64,000 nt of DNA from Streptomyces sp. NBC_00162 (lineage in GTDB: Bacteria > Actinomycetota > Actinomycetes > Streptomycetales > Streptomycetaceae). Of this stretch, positions 7,735 through 15,881 are shown piece by piece. The notes beneath the pieces are model-generated. The model was not told the DNA's origin. It did no database searches and was given only the letters and a program-made list of their open reading frames with translations. The position numbers and the translations under genes were made by a program. The stretch is from contig NZ_CP102509.1 of the NCBI RefSeq assembly GCF_024611995.1, positions 1,302,001-1,366,000 of the forward strand, written 5' to 3'. How positions within the stretch are numbered: the first letter of the stretch is position 1; every line of letters starts with the position of its first letter.

Positions 7735-10020
7735 CTAGAAGTCGCCGTAGTTGACCTGCCAGGTGGGCAGGCCCATCCGGCGCCAGACCGCGACCACCCG
7801 GTCCCGGTCGTCGAGGGAGACCCGTACCGCGTACCGATGCCGTACGTGCGCGTCGAAGAGCTCCGCCTTCACCACGTCGTCGCGGCGCGTGTCTCCGGCC
7901 GCGCGCATCCACAGCTCGTCGTACGGGACCCTGTGCCGCGCCAGCCAGGACTCGGTCTGCGGGCGGTGCTCCTCGCTCCGCCCCGACAGCAGCACGATCA
8001 CGTCGCCGTCGGCCCGCCGGAAGGCGTCCAGGGCGTGGCGGACCGGCTCGTTGAGCCGGTCGAGCTCGCAGCGCGAGAAGTCGTACGGGCCCCGGTCGCC
8101 GATCAGCGCGAGCGTCCCGTCGATGTCGCACATCACCGCGGCGGGCAGGGCCGGGTCGGCCACGTACTCCCGCACCGGCGGCACGGCCGTCTCGCCGGAG
8201 GTGCCGTTCAGCCACTCCGCCGTCAGCCGCCAGCCGCCCTTGCGGGCCTTCTGGTGCTTGTCGGCCAGGATCCGGATGATCTCCTCGCCGACCTGGTCCT
8301 CCCGGGCGGCGTCCCGGCGCAGGCACTCCTCCAGCGGGACGTCGGTGAAGTCGTGCACGACGAACGTGGCGAGTCCGCCGACCGCCGCCTTGAGGCGCTT
8401 CGGGATGTGCTTGGTCAGGTGGGTGTTGTCGACGACCACGTCGAAACCGCCGTCGACGGCCGCGCGGACCGCCGCGTCCTGGACGGCCAGCACGGTCTGC
8501 TCGTGCGCGTAGGACCGGCCCCGCTCGGGGTCCGGCAGGTCGAGCATGCGCCGCAGGTCGTCCAGGTTGACGCGGCGCATCCGGCCGCCGGACCGCGCCT
8601 GGAGGGCGCGGGCCGCGGTCGTCTTGCCGGAGGCCGGCAGACCCGTCATGACGTGCACGACGGGCAGCGCGGGCTCCTGCGGGGCGCGGTCCTCCGGACG
8701 GGCCGCGGCCGGGGCCGGGCCGGGAACGCGCGGCGCGGCCTTGGGCGCGACCTCGGGCGCCGCCTTGGGTACGGGTGCTCGCACCGCTTCGGGCGCGGCT
8801 TCGGACACTGCCTGGTCCTCCTCGTCGGTGGTGTAGGGGTCGCCGGTCTCGGGCCGCACGTGGCGCCAGGTGGTGAGCTCGGTCGGGCGGCCGTCGAGCC
8901 GCATGAACATCGCGGGGCGGATCTCCCGGTCCTCCAGTTCCCTGACCGCGCGGGCGAAGGCGCCCCGGTCGCCGGCCAGGTGCACGAGTCCGGCGTAGGC
9001 CTCGTCGATGGCCTGCTCGTGGCGCGCGGCCTCGCCCTCCAGGCGGTCGATCACCTCGCGCACCCAGGTGTCGAACTCGTCGGGCACCTGCTCCAGCAGC
9101 GCGTCGAGCGGCTTGCCGCCCGACGCCTCGATATCGGCGACCGTGCAGTTCAGACCCTGGGCGAGCTGCTTGGCGGGCAGGCCGGCGAACCGCTGGATGC
9201 CGTGGCCGCGCCAGATGTCCCGCTCGTTGACACCGGTGAGCACCTTGTGGAGCCGTACGTACTCGGACAGCTTGGCCTTGGCGCGCACGCCCGAGGCGAA
9301 GCGCAGCACGAAGCCCTCCGCGTCGGTGCCGTTCGCCGCAGCGCCGCCGGGCAGGGTGTTGGACTCGGTCAGCGCGATCAGCTCGTCGAGGGGCATGGCG
9401 GGCCAGACGGTGACGACGGAGCCGATCCCCTGCCAGTGGGGCGCGGCCTCGGCGAGCGGGACCTCGGTGCCGTCCGCTCCGAACGCGGCGAGGAGGACGA
9501 GGTCGCGGCGGTTGCCGTAGTCGACGACGATGCGGTTCTGGGGGTACAGGATCTCGGCGAGGTAGGTGGTGCCGGGGCGCAGCGCCGCGGTGTCCCTGGT
9601 GTCGAGGAGGCGCTGGGCCCAGGTGGCCTGGGCGCTGATGAAGGAACCCTTGGAGGCGACCCGCCAGCGGTCCGCGTAGTGGAAGACCACGGCGAGGCTG
9701 CCGTCGACCTTGTCGTACACCTCGAACGGCTCGTCCGGCAGGGCGGGCGCGTAGGGCTGACCCGACTCGTGCTCGCCGACGTTGAAGAACTTCGGCAGCG
9801 GCAGGGCGACGATCGCGCCGGTGGTGTCGTCGGCGACGAGTCCGCGGCAGCGCGTGGTGACCTGGTTCCAGACGCGCTCGTACTGGGCCGTCCGCGTGTA
9901 CGTGTAGATGGACAGCGGCAGTTCGGGGTGCGACTTGCGGGTCACGTACCCGGCGTCGATCGAGTCCGCCAGTGCCTGTGCGGGCAGTATGTCATGGAGA
10001 GTCAGGCGGTCCTGGCTCAT
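7735..10020 (-). CDS. RNA ligase - polynucleotide kinase - phosphatase fusion (RNA repair enzyme)
   Basis: This 761-residue protein joins three RNA end-healing and sealing activities. Residues about 1-370 are a T4 Rnl1-like ligase: nucleotidyl-Lys motif KVDGS (Lys near 104), AEILYP, EGFVLRF and the motif V block KAKLSEYVRLHK. A Pro/Ala-rich linker follows at about 400-450. A P-loop kinase then starts at GLPASGKTT (about 460), with VVVDNTHLTK as a likely acceptor-side motif. The C-terminal part (about 625-761) is a HAD phosphatase with CDIDGTL and LLSGRSEEHR, as in the T4 Pnkp 3'-phosphatase. The order matches T4 Pnkp (kinase then phosphatase) with a ligase added in front. It would convert 2',3'-cyclic-phosphate/5'-OH breaks to sealed RNA. 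Start ATG 10020 has a GGGAGGAA site. A NYN nuclease follows directly. Confidence 0.88.
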   Translation of the reverse strand: MSQDRLTLHDILPAQALADSIDAGYVTRKSHPELPLSIYTYTRTAQYERVWNQVTTRCRGLVADDTTGAIVALPLPKFFNVGEHESGQPYAPALPDEPFEVYDKVDGSLAVVFHYADRWRVASKGSFISAQATWAQRLLDTRDTAALRPGTTYLAEILYPQNRIVVDYGNRRDLVLLAAFGADGTEVPLAEAAPHWQGIGSVVTVWPAMPLDELIALTESNTLPGGAAANGTDAEGFVLRFASGVRAKAKLSEYVRLHKVLTGVNERDIWRGHGIQRFAGLPAKQLAQGLNCTVADIEASGGKPLDALLEQVPDEFDTWVREVIDRLEGEAARHEQAIDEAYAGLVHLAGDRGAFARAVRELEDREIRPAMFMRLDGRPTELTTWRHVRPETGDPYTTDEEDQAVSEAAPEAVRAPVPKAAPEVAPKAAPRVPGPAPAAARPEDRAPQEPALPVVHVMTGLPASGKTTAARALQARSGGRMRRVNLDDLRRMLDLPDPERGRSYAHEQTVLAVQDAAVRAAVDGGFDVVVDNTHLTKHIPKRLKAAVGGLATFVVHDFTDVPLEECLRRDAAREDQVGEEIIRILADKHQKARKGGWRLTAEWLNGTSGETAVPPVREYVADPALPAAVMCDIDGTLALIGDRGPYDFSRCELDRLNEPVRHALDAFRRADGDVIVLLSGRSEEHRPQTESWLARHRVPYDELWMRAAGDTRRDDVVKAELFDAHVRHRYAVRVSLDDRDRVVAVWRRMGLPTWQVNYGDF

Positions 10021-10077
10021 GGGTTCCTCCCGGTTTGAGATGGCTGATTCTCGCCTGCGGGAGGGTCTGCCCGGTAG

Positions 10078-10763
10078 TCAATTATGCCTGGTCGCGGCAC
10101 CGCCCAGCCGGTTGATGTCCTTCGGGTGCAGGGTGCGGCCGGCGACCTCGGTGCCGGGTGAGGCGACGGCGATCATGGCGCGGCCCATCGCCTCGGAGGG
10201 GATGACGAGGTCCGGCGCGATCCGGCGTACCAGCGGGATCAGGGGTGTGGTGACCGCGTAGAGGATGCGGTTGAGCCGGGCCTTGGAGGGCACGCCGCGC
10301 ACCGGCTGGACGATGCCCGGGCGGAACATGTAGGCCTGGAAGGGCAGTTCGAGCAGGTCGTTCTCGGTCTGCCCCTTGACCCGGGCCCACATGGACCGGC
10401 CCTGCCCGGTGCTGTCCGTGCCCACGCCGGACACGTAGACGAAGGTCAGGCGGGGGTTGGCGGCGGCGAGGGTGCGGGCCACCGCGAGGGTGAGGTCGTG
10501 GGTGATGCGCCGGTAGGCCTCTTCCTTCATCCCGACGGAGGAGACGCCGAGGCAGAAGAAGCAGGCGTCATAGGCGGCCAGGTCGAGGTCGGCGGCGGAG
10601 AGGTCGGATGGGTCTTCCTGGACCCGTTCGCGCAGTTTGGGGTGGGTGACGCCGAGGGGGTGCGGCCGATGGCGAGGACGCTGGTGACGGTGTCGTCGCG
10701 CAGGCATTCGCGCAGCACGCCGCGGCCGATCATTCCGGTCGCGCCGAAGAGGATGACCTTCAC
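10078..10763 (-). pseudogene. NAD(P)H-binding atypical SDR oxidoreductase, frameshifted
   Basis: The N-terminal Rossmann motif (VILFGATGMIGRG) reads in one frame from GTG 10763. After SVLAIGRT the homology continues in another frame (LGVTHPKLRERV, then FFCLGVSSVG, FVYVSGVGTD, FRPGIVQPV) to the stop at 10078. One extra base in the G run at 10656-10660 restores a 228-residue protein of the atypical short-chain dehydrogenase / NAD(P)H-binding family. The start overlaps the VOC gene stop by four bases (GTGA), so the two are coupled. The substrate is unknown. The lesion resembles the other homopolymer frameshifts in the window. Confidence 0.8.
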
Positions 10764-11208
10764 GCGAAGTCCGCTTCGTGGGTGATGCAGAGCTCGTTGC
10801 CCTGCGGGTCGGCGAGGGTGGTCCATGCCGAGGGGCCCACCCGGCCGTCGTGGAGGAAGGTCGCGCCCTTGGCGAGCAGCCGCTCGACCACGCTCTTCGG
10901 GTCGTCGGAGCCGATGCGGACGTCCAGGTGGACGCGGTTCTTGACGGTCTTGGGCTCGGGGACGAGCTGGAAGAGGATCCGGGGGCGCGCTCCAGGCCCT
11001 CGGGGTGGCGGATCGCGGCACCCAGCTTCCACACGAGGGTGCCGCGGTGGGTGGTGGTGTCGTCCTCGCTCGCGTGGCCCGCGGCGATCAGGCCGCGGAT
11101 GAATGCCTCGTCGCTCGGCTCCACTTCCCAGCCGAGGGCGTCGGCCCACCAGTCCGCGAGCGGGTGCGGGTCGGCGGAGTCGATGGTCACCTGGAACGTG
11201 TAGGCCAT
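10760..11208 (-). pseudogene. VOC/glyoxalase-family protein, frameshifted
   Basis: From ATG 11208 the frame reads AYTFQVTIDSADPHPLADWW, a typical VOC opening for the pseudo-glyoxalase group. After LGAAIRHPEGLERAP the family sequence continues in another frame (RILFQLVPEPK, RVHLDVRIGS, TLADPQGNELCI) to the stop at 10760. Adding one base in the G run at 10981-10985 restores 149 residues. Metal-ligand His and Glu positions are partly present (VHLDV, GNELCI). Members include dioxygenases and resistance proteins, so no reaction can be assigned. The gene is coupled to the downstream oxidoreductase by a four-base overlap. Confidence 0.8.
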
Positions 11209-11279
11209 GCCGGGACCCTACTGAGCGGACACCGCGGCCGCCACAGGAGCCGGCGGGCGGGGCAGGGGGTACAGGGGGG

Positions 11280-12233
11280 TCATGGCCGGGAGGTCAGGTG
11301 GGCGGTGAGGAACGTGACGAAGGTCAGCAGCCAGGCGGCGACGGCGATCCAGAGCAGGACTTCGCCCAGCGGGCGCAGCCACGGCAGTCCGGTCGGGTCC
11401 GCCGCGGAGAGGCAGGCGGTGGCCGTCATGCCGAGCGGGAAGACGGTGGCCCAGCGCCGGATGTCGTAGTGCGGCCGGGGGTGGCGCAGTTCGGCGCCGA
11501 GGAGGACGGCGTACCAGACGAGGGACAGGGCCAGCACGATCAGCGTGGCGGTCCGCAGGGCCGTGTGCCCCGCACCGGTCCATACGGGTGACGCCGTGAG
11601 CTTGGCGCCGGCCAGGGCGCAGATGGACAGCGCGCCGCCCGCCACCCAGTGGTCGCCCGCGCCGCCGATGACCTCGCGGAGGTCGAAGCGGACCAGGGCC
11701 GCCACGTAGAGCAGCAGCCCGAGGCAGAAGGCGGCCAGTGCCGCCCAGGCCAGCCAGTCGGGGTAGCCGGCGGCGGCGAGGGTGGCCGCGAGCACGGCGA
11801 GCCCCTCGGTGGCGACGCAGACGAGGAACGCCGCCCCCGGCATGCGCCGCCGCCAGTGCCGTACGACCCCCAGCAGCAGCCCTGGCCAGAGCACTGCGGC
11901 CAGCGCCAGCAGCGCGGCGGCCACGCTCTGCCACCCGAGCTGCGAGAGCCGGGTTCCGAGCACGGTGGTGGCGGCGACGGCGGTGAGCGCGGCCGGGGTG
12001 TCGGCCTCGGCCCGGAACCTCCCGCGGTCCCCCAGCAGCCGGGCCGTGAAGTCGGCGGCGAGAACCAGCCACAGCGCCCCGGAGAGGGCCAGCGCGATCA
12101 GCGAGAGCACCTCGTACCCGGTCAGGTGCAGGCCGACGGAGAGGATGCCGGCGGCCATGACGGCGGCTCCCGCCGCCGGCGGGAGGCCGGTCCACCAGGC
12201 GCGACCAGAAGGAGGGCTCGAAGGAGGGCTCAC
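11280..12233 (-). CDS. TehA/TDT-family transporter (tellurite resistance / C4-dicarboxylate type)
   Basis: An integral membrane protein of about 317 residues with close to ten hydrophobic helices of the SLAC1/TehA fold, for example AAGAAVMAAGILSVGLHL, LSLIALALSGALWLVL, SVAAALLALAAVLWPGLLLG and LLWIAVAAWLLTFVTFLTAH. The family includes E. coli TehA and the dicarboxylate exporter Mae1; substrates are usually small anions. The start is uncertain. GTG 12233 is chosen because the sequence before it is Arg/Ser/Pro-rich with no family character, but its GGAGG lies very close to the codon. No tellurite gene partner (TehB) is adjacent. Confidence 0.75.
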   Translation of the reverse strand: MSPPSSPPSGRAWWTGLPPAAGAAVMAAGILSVGLHLTGYEVLSLIALALSGALWLVLAADFTARLLGDRGRFRAEADTPAALTAVAATTVLGTRLSQLGWQSVAAALLALAAVLWPGLLLGVVRHWRRRMPGAAFLVCVATEGLAVLAATLAAAGYPDWLAWAALAAFCLGLLLYVAALVRFDLREVIGGAGDHWVAGGALSICALAGAKLTASPVWTGAGHTALRTATLIVLALSLVWYAVLLGAELRHPRPHYDIRRWATVFPLGMTATACLSAADPTGLPWLRPLGEVLLWIAVAAWLLTFVTFLTAHLTSRP

Positions 12234-12378
12234 GCCTCCAGCGGACCTCAGCGCTCCGCTGCCCGCCAGCGGACGGGGGCTCCGCCGGGCCGCCTCCGCG
12301 CGCCGCCGGTGTCGTCCCCGGGGGCGGGGTAGCGTCGCCACCGCTCGTCCGGTGGCCGGAACTCGATCTTGCCAGAGT

Positions 12379-12396
12379 GGTTAGGCCTACCTAACC
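12379..12396. promoter_or_regulatory. Palindrome GGTTAGG-N4-CCTAACC upstream of doxX-like gene
   Basis: Two 7-base arms, GGTTAGG and CCTAACC, are separated by four bases, about 90 bases before the DoxX start. The arms resemble half-sites of the actinobacterial iron box, but the arm spacing is longer than in the canonical TTAGGTTAGGCTAACCTAA arrangement. It could bind an IdeR-like or other dimeric repressor. Confidence 0.3.
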
Positions 12397-12483
12397 TTTG
12401 GCTCGCCCGAGTGCGCGTCCCCCATTCCCGCGCACCACACCGGCCACCACTTCGGGACCCGTCCCCACCGAAGGAGCCCCCAC

Positions 12484-12936
12484 ATGACTCCCCTTCTCGA
12501 CAGAAACCAGCCGTACGCCGTCGCCCTGTTCCGGATCGTCACGGGACTGCTGTTCGCCTCACACGGCGCCGCCTCCCTCTTCGGCGTCCTCGGCGGCGCC
12601 CACGGCGGCGGCACGGTCCCCGTCGGCGCCTGGCCCGGCTGGTACGCCGCCGTCATCCAGCTGGTCGCCGGCGTCCTGGTCCTCCTCGGCCTCGGCACCA
12701 GGGCCGCAGCCTTCGTCGCCTCCGGCTCGATGGCCTACGCGTACTTCAGCGTCCACCAGTCCCAGGCCCTGTGGCCGTTGCAGAACGGCGGCGAGCCCTC
12801 CGCGATGTTCTGCTGGGCCTTCCTGCTGCTGGTGTTCACCGGCCCGGGCGCGCTCGCGCTGGACGGGCTGTTCGCCTCCCGGACCTCGGGAGGCCGCAGC
12901 CGGGGCGAGCGCAGCCCGGAGGCCGTGGCCGCCTGA
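12484..12936 (+). CDS. DoxX-family membrane protein
   Basis: A 150-residue integral membrane protein with four hydrophobic helices: around VALFRIVTGLLFASHGAASLF, WYAAVIQLVAGVLVLLGLG, AAAFVASGSMAYAYFSVHQ and FCWAFLLLVFTGPGALALDG. The pattern RIVTGLLFASHGAASL is typical of DoxX/DoxD proteins, which have been linked to quinone or thiosulfate redox chemistry and to oxidative stress complexes in mycobacteria. The C-terminus is a basic Arg/Ser/Gly tail. A GAAGGAG site precedes ATG 12484. No partner gene is nearby. Confidence 0.88.
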   Translation: MTPLLDRNQPYAVALFRIVTGLLFASHGAASLFGVLGGAHGGGTVPVGAWPGWYAAVIQLVAGVLVLLGLGTRAAAFVASGSMAYAYFSVHQSQALWPLQNGGEPSAMFCWAFLLLVFTGPGALALDGLFASRTSGGRSRGERSPEAVAA

Positions 12937-12958
12937 GGAATCGTTTCCCGGCCGATAC

Positions 12959-13645
12959 TCAGCGCGGCGCTGTGACCAGGCCCATCTCGTAGGCCGTGAT
13001 CACGAGATGGACCCGGTCCCGGGCTCCGAGTTTGCTGAACAGGCGCGCCACGTGCGACTTGGCCGTGGCCGCCGAGATGAACAGCTCCTCGGCGATCTCC
13101 GCGTTCGACCGGCCCCGCCCCACCAGGGTGAGCACCTCGCGTTCGCGCTCGGTGATGCCCTCGACCGGCCGCGGGCCCCCTGCCGCCGGCGCGGGACGGG
13201 GGCCCCGGACGATGTCCGCGATCAGGCGGCGCGTCACCCCCGGCGCGATGAGGGCGTCTCCGGCGGCGACCACCCGGATCGCCGCGAGGATGTCCTCCAG
13301 GGCCATGTCCTTGACGGCGAATCCGCTCGCACCGGCGCGCAGCGCCCCGTAGACGTGGTCGTCCTCGTCGAAGGTGGTGAGGACCAGGACGCGGACCGCC
13401 TCGCTGTCCGCGGTGATCAGCCGGGTGGCCTCGATCCCGTCCATGCCGGGCATCCGGATGTCCATCACCACGACGTCCGGGCCCAGTTCGCCGGCGAGGC
13501 GGACCGCCTCGGCGCCCGTCCCGGCCTCGCCGACGACTTCCAGGTCGGTGGTGTCGGCGATGAGCACGCGCAGGCCGGACCGGACCAGCGGCTGGTCGTC
13601 CACGAGCAGGACGCGGATAGCCTGTGCCACGGGTGCGCCGGTCAT
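12959..13645 (-). CDS. NarL/LuxR-family response regulator
   Basis: A 228-residue intact response regulator. The receiver domain (about 10-125) has acidic pocket VLLVDDQ, phospho-acceptor Asp in VVVMDIRMPGMDG, Thr in VLVLTTFD and Lys in FAVKD. The LuxR helix-turn-helix (about 165-228) has ITEREREVLTLV, NAEIAEELFIS, TAKSHV and FSKLGARDR. It overlaps the end of the kinase gene by four bases (ATGA), so kinase and regulator form a coupled operon. It is a paralogue of the damaged regulator at 4533-5224. Its targets are unknown; the divergent ABC ATPase gene at 14979 is a natural candidate. Confidence 0.92.
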   Translation of the reverse strand: MTGAPVAQAIRVLLVDDQPLVRSGLRVLIADTTDLEVVGEAGTGAEAVRLAGELGPDVVVMDIRMPGMDGIEATRLITADSEAVRVLVLTTFDEDDHVYGALRAGASGFAVKDMALEDILAAIRVVAAGDALIAPGVTRRLIADIVRGPRPAPAAGGPRPVEGITEREREVLTLVGRGRSNAEIAEELFISAATAKSHVARLFSKLGARDRVHLVITAYEMGLVTAPR

Positions 13646-14847
13646 CGGAGCTCCTCCGCCGCGGCCGCGGTGACGGGCAGCGGGAGGGCTGCCTCGACCC
13701 GGAAGCCGCCGCCGGGGCGCGGCCCGGCGCTGAACCGGCCCTGCAGCAGGCCGACCCGCTCGCGCATCCCGGTGATGCCGAATCCGGACCGCTCGAATCC
13801 GGACCGCCCGGCGCCGCCCGGCGTGCCGCGTCCCTCGTCGACGATCTCCAAGGTCAGCTCCTCGGCCCCGTGCCCGATGGTCACCCGGCAGTGCCCGGTG
13901 CCGGCGTGACGGACCACGTTGGTCAGCGCCTCCTGCACGATCCGGTACGCCGACAGGTCGATGTCCGGGGGCAGTTGACGCTCCGCACCCTCCCGGCGTA
14001 TCTCGACGCGCACTCCGGCGTCGGCCGTGGTCCGCACCAGTGCGTCGAGGTCCGCGAGGCCGGGGGCCGGGCCGAGCGGCGCCTGCCCGTCGCCTGCGTC
14101 GGGCTGGGCCTGGCGCAGGGCGACCAGGGTGCGGCGCAGGCCCGACAGGGTCTCGCGACTGGTGGCCTCGATGGCCCGCAGGGCGGCGCGGGCCTCGGCC
14201 GGCTGGGTCTCGATGACCCGGCTGCCCACCCCCGCCTGGATGGCGATCACGCCGATGCTGTGGGCGACCATGTCGTGCAACTCACGGGCGATGCGCAGCC
14301 GTTCGGCGGTCACGGCCTCGGACACCTCCTTGCTGCGCAGGTCGACCGTGTGCTCCCGGCGTTCGCGGATGACGAGGCCGGTCAGGTAGACGGCGCCCAG
14401 GGACAGGAAGGCGATCAGGCTCGTGCTCATCAGGTCATAGGGCCCGCTCGTCAGCAGCGCGATGGCCGGGCACTCCACGACCAGCACCAGGACGACGGCG
14501 ATGATCCCGGCGCGGCGCGGGCGGGTGGCGACGATGACACCGACGACGAGGTCCGACGCCAGGAAACCCAGGAGCCGGCCCGGGGTGTGGTCCCTGGCCG
14601 CCCCCGCGACGAGCGCGCCCGCGAGGAGGGTCAGTACCAGTGCCACCATGGGCCGGCGGCGCAGCAGTCCGGCGAGCGGGGTCAGCGCGAGCAGCAGCAC
14701 CGCCCCCAGGAGCGGGCCGGCGGCGTCGGGCACCCCGCCGATGAGCAGGCCCACGACGAGGAGGTGGAGCGCGGCCCCGCCCCAAGTCCTGAGGCCCGCC
14801 CCGCGTTTCGGCATGGGGATGGTCGCGGCGTTCGTTGAATCGTCCAT
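13642..14847 (-). CDS. DesK/NarX-type sensor histidine kinase
   Basis: A sensor kinase of about 401 residues. Several hydrophobic segments occupy the first 150 residues, for example LHLLVVGLLIGGV, LLGAVLLLALTPLAGLL and MVALVLTLLAGALVAG. A HisKA_3 helix follows with phospho-acceptor His in RIARELHDMVAHSIGV, then a HATPase domain with EALTNVVRHAG, EIVDEGRGTPGG and GITGMRERV. The start is set at ATG 14847 (MDDSTNAATIP), because the sequence further upstream lacks family character. It is coupled to the downstream regulator. The divergent gene is an ABC ATPase, an arrangement common for antibiotic- or membrane-stress-sensing pairs, but no permease follows. Confidence 0.88.
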   Translation of the reverse strand: MDDSTNAATIPMPKRGAGLRTWGGAALHLLVVGLLIGGVPDAAGPLLGAVLLLALTPLAGLLRRRPMVALVLTLLAGALVAGAARDHTPGRLLGFLASDLVVGVIVATRPRRAGIIAVVLVLVVECPAIALLTSGPYDLMSTSLIAFLSLGAVYLTGLVIRERREHTVDLRSKEVSEAVTAERLRIARELHDMVAHSIGVIAIQAGVGSRVIETQPAEARAALRAIEATSRETLSGLRRTLVALRQAQPDAGDGQAPLGPAPGLADLDALVRTTADAGVRVEIRREGAERQLPPDIDLSAYRIVQEALTNVVRHAGTGHCRVTIGHGAEELTLEIVDEGRGTPGGAGRSGFERSGFGITGMRERVGLLQGRFSAGPRPGGGFRVEAALPLPVTAAAAEELR

Positions 14848-14978
14848 GCCGTGACCGTAACCAGCGGACCCGGGCCCGTGCATCGGCCCCCGGATGTACA
14901 CCCCCGGGACGGTGCGCCCGTGGCATTGCCACCGCCCGTCCGATGCGCGCCGGCGGCCCGCCCGGGCAGGCTGGGCGC

Positions 14979-15872
14979 GTGATCGAGGTCAGGGAACTCA
15001 CCAAAGTGCACGGCGCCACGGCTGCCGTCGACCGGCTGTCCTTCACGGCCGGGCCCGGCACCGTCACGGCGCTCCTCGGACCGGCCGGGGCGGGCAAGAC
15101 CAGCGCGCTCCGGCTGATCCTCGGGCTGGACTCCCCCACGGCGGGCACCGCCGCCGTGGGCGGCGTCCCGCTGCGGGGCCGCCCGCGCAGCCCGCACCAG
15201 GTCGGGACCCTGCCGGAGCAGGCCGCCCTGCCCGGCCGGAGCACGGCCGCCGCGCTGCTGAAGACACTGGCCCGCCGCCACGGAACCGGGTCGGGGCGGG
15301 TCGCCGAGGTGCTGGCGGAGACAGGCCTGGCGCGGGAGCCTCGGCGGCGCGTGGGAACGTACTCCCCGGCCATGCGGCAGCGGCTGCGCATCGCCGCCGC
15401 CCTGCTCGGGGATCCCCCGGTGCTGCTCCTCGACGAACCCCTGGCCGGTCTGGACGCCGAGGGCCTGCGGTGGGCGCGCCGGCTGCTCCGGGCATGGGCC
15501 GCCGAGGGCCGGACGGTCGTGATCACCGGCGAGCGGGCGGCCGAGATCGCGGGGACCGCCGACCGGCTGGTCGTCCTCGGCCGGGGCCGGCTGGTCACCA
15601 CCCTGTCCGCGGCGGAGTTCGCCGCCCGGCACGCCACGAGCCGGGTCGTGGTGCGTACGCCGAGCGGCGCCGAGCTGGCCGCCGTGCTGACCGGCGAGGG
15701 CGCGACGGTCGTACGGTCGGGCGCGGCGGGCCGCGAGCAGCTCGCCGTGACCGGTACGACGGCGGAACGCGTCGGCGCGCTCGCCATCGAGCACCGGATC
15801 GTGATCCTCGAACTGGACACCCGGCCGCCCTCGCCGGAGGAAGCCCTGCAGGAGCTCACCGGCGGCCTATAG
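14979..15872 (+). CDS. ABC transporter ATP-binding protein, orphan
   Basis: A 297-residue ABC ATPase of the DRA/CcmA exporter type. Walker A is GPAGAGKTS (about 36-44), the Q-loop region is PEQAALPGR, and Walker B is VLLLDEPLAGLD. The signature position reads TYSPAMRQRLRIAAAL, so the canonical LSGGQ is replaced by YSPAM, as in some antibiotic exporters. The H-loop His is not obvious: the expected site reads VVITGERAAEI. The start is GTG 14979, just before IEVRELTKV. No permease gene follows; the next gene is YdeI-like, 9 bases downstream. The gene is divergent from the two-component operon. The export substrate is unknown. Confidence 0.87.
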   Translation: MIEVRELTKVHGATAAVDRLSFTAGPGTVTALLGPAGAGKTSALRLILGLDSPTAGTAAVGGVPLRGRPRSPHQVGTLPEQAALPGRSTAAALLKTLARRHGTGSGRVAEVLAETGLAREPRRRVGTYSPAMRQRLRIAAALLGDPPVLLLDEPLAGLDAEGLRWARRLLRAWAAEGRTVVITGERAAEIAGTADRLVVLGRGRLVTTLSAAEFAARHATSRVVVRTPSGAELAAVLTGEGATVVRSGAAGREQLAVTGTTAERVGALAIEHRIVILELDTRPPSPEEALQELTGGL

Positions 15873-15881
15873 CGTGGGCTC

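Noticed and set aside
7837..10038. Long plus-strand open frame opposite the RNA repair gene
   Set aside because: Antisense to a protein with ligase, kinase and phosphatase motifs; the shadow has no domain signature.
12379..12396. Iron box upstream of the DoxX gene
   Set aside because: The arms match iron-box halves but their spacing is wrong for the canonical site, so it is kept only as a palindrome.
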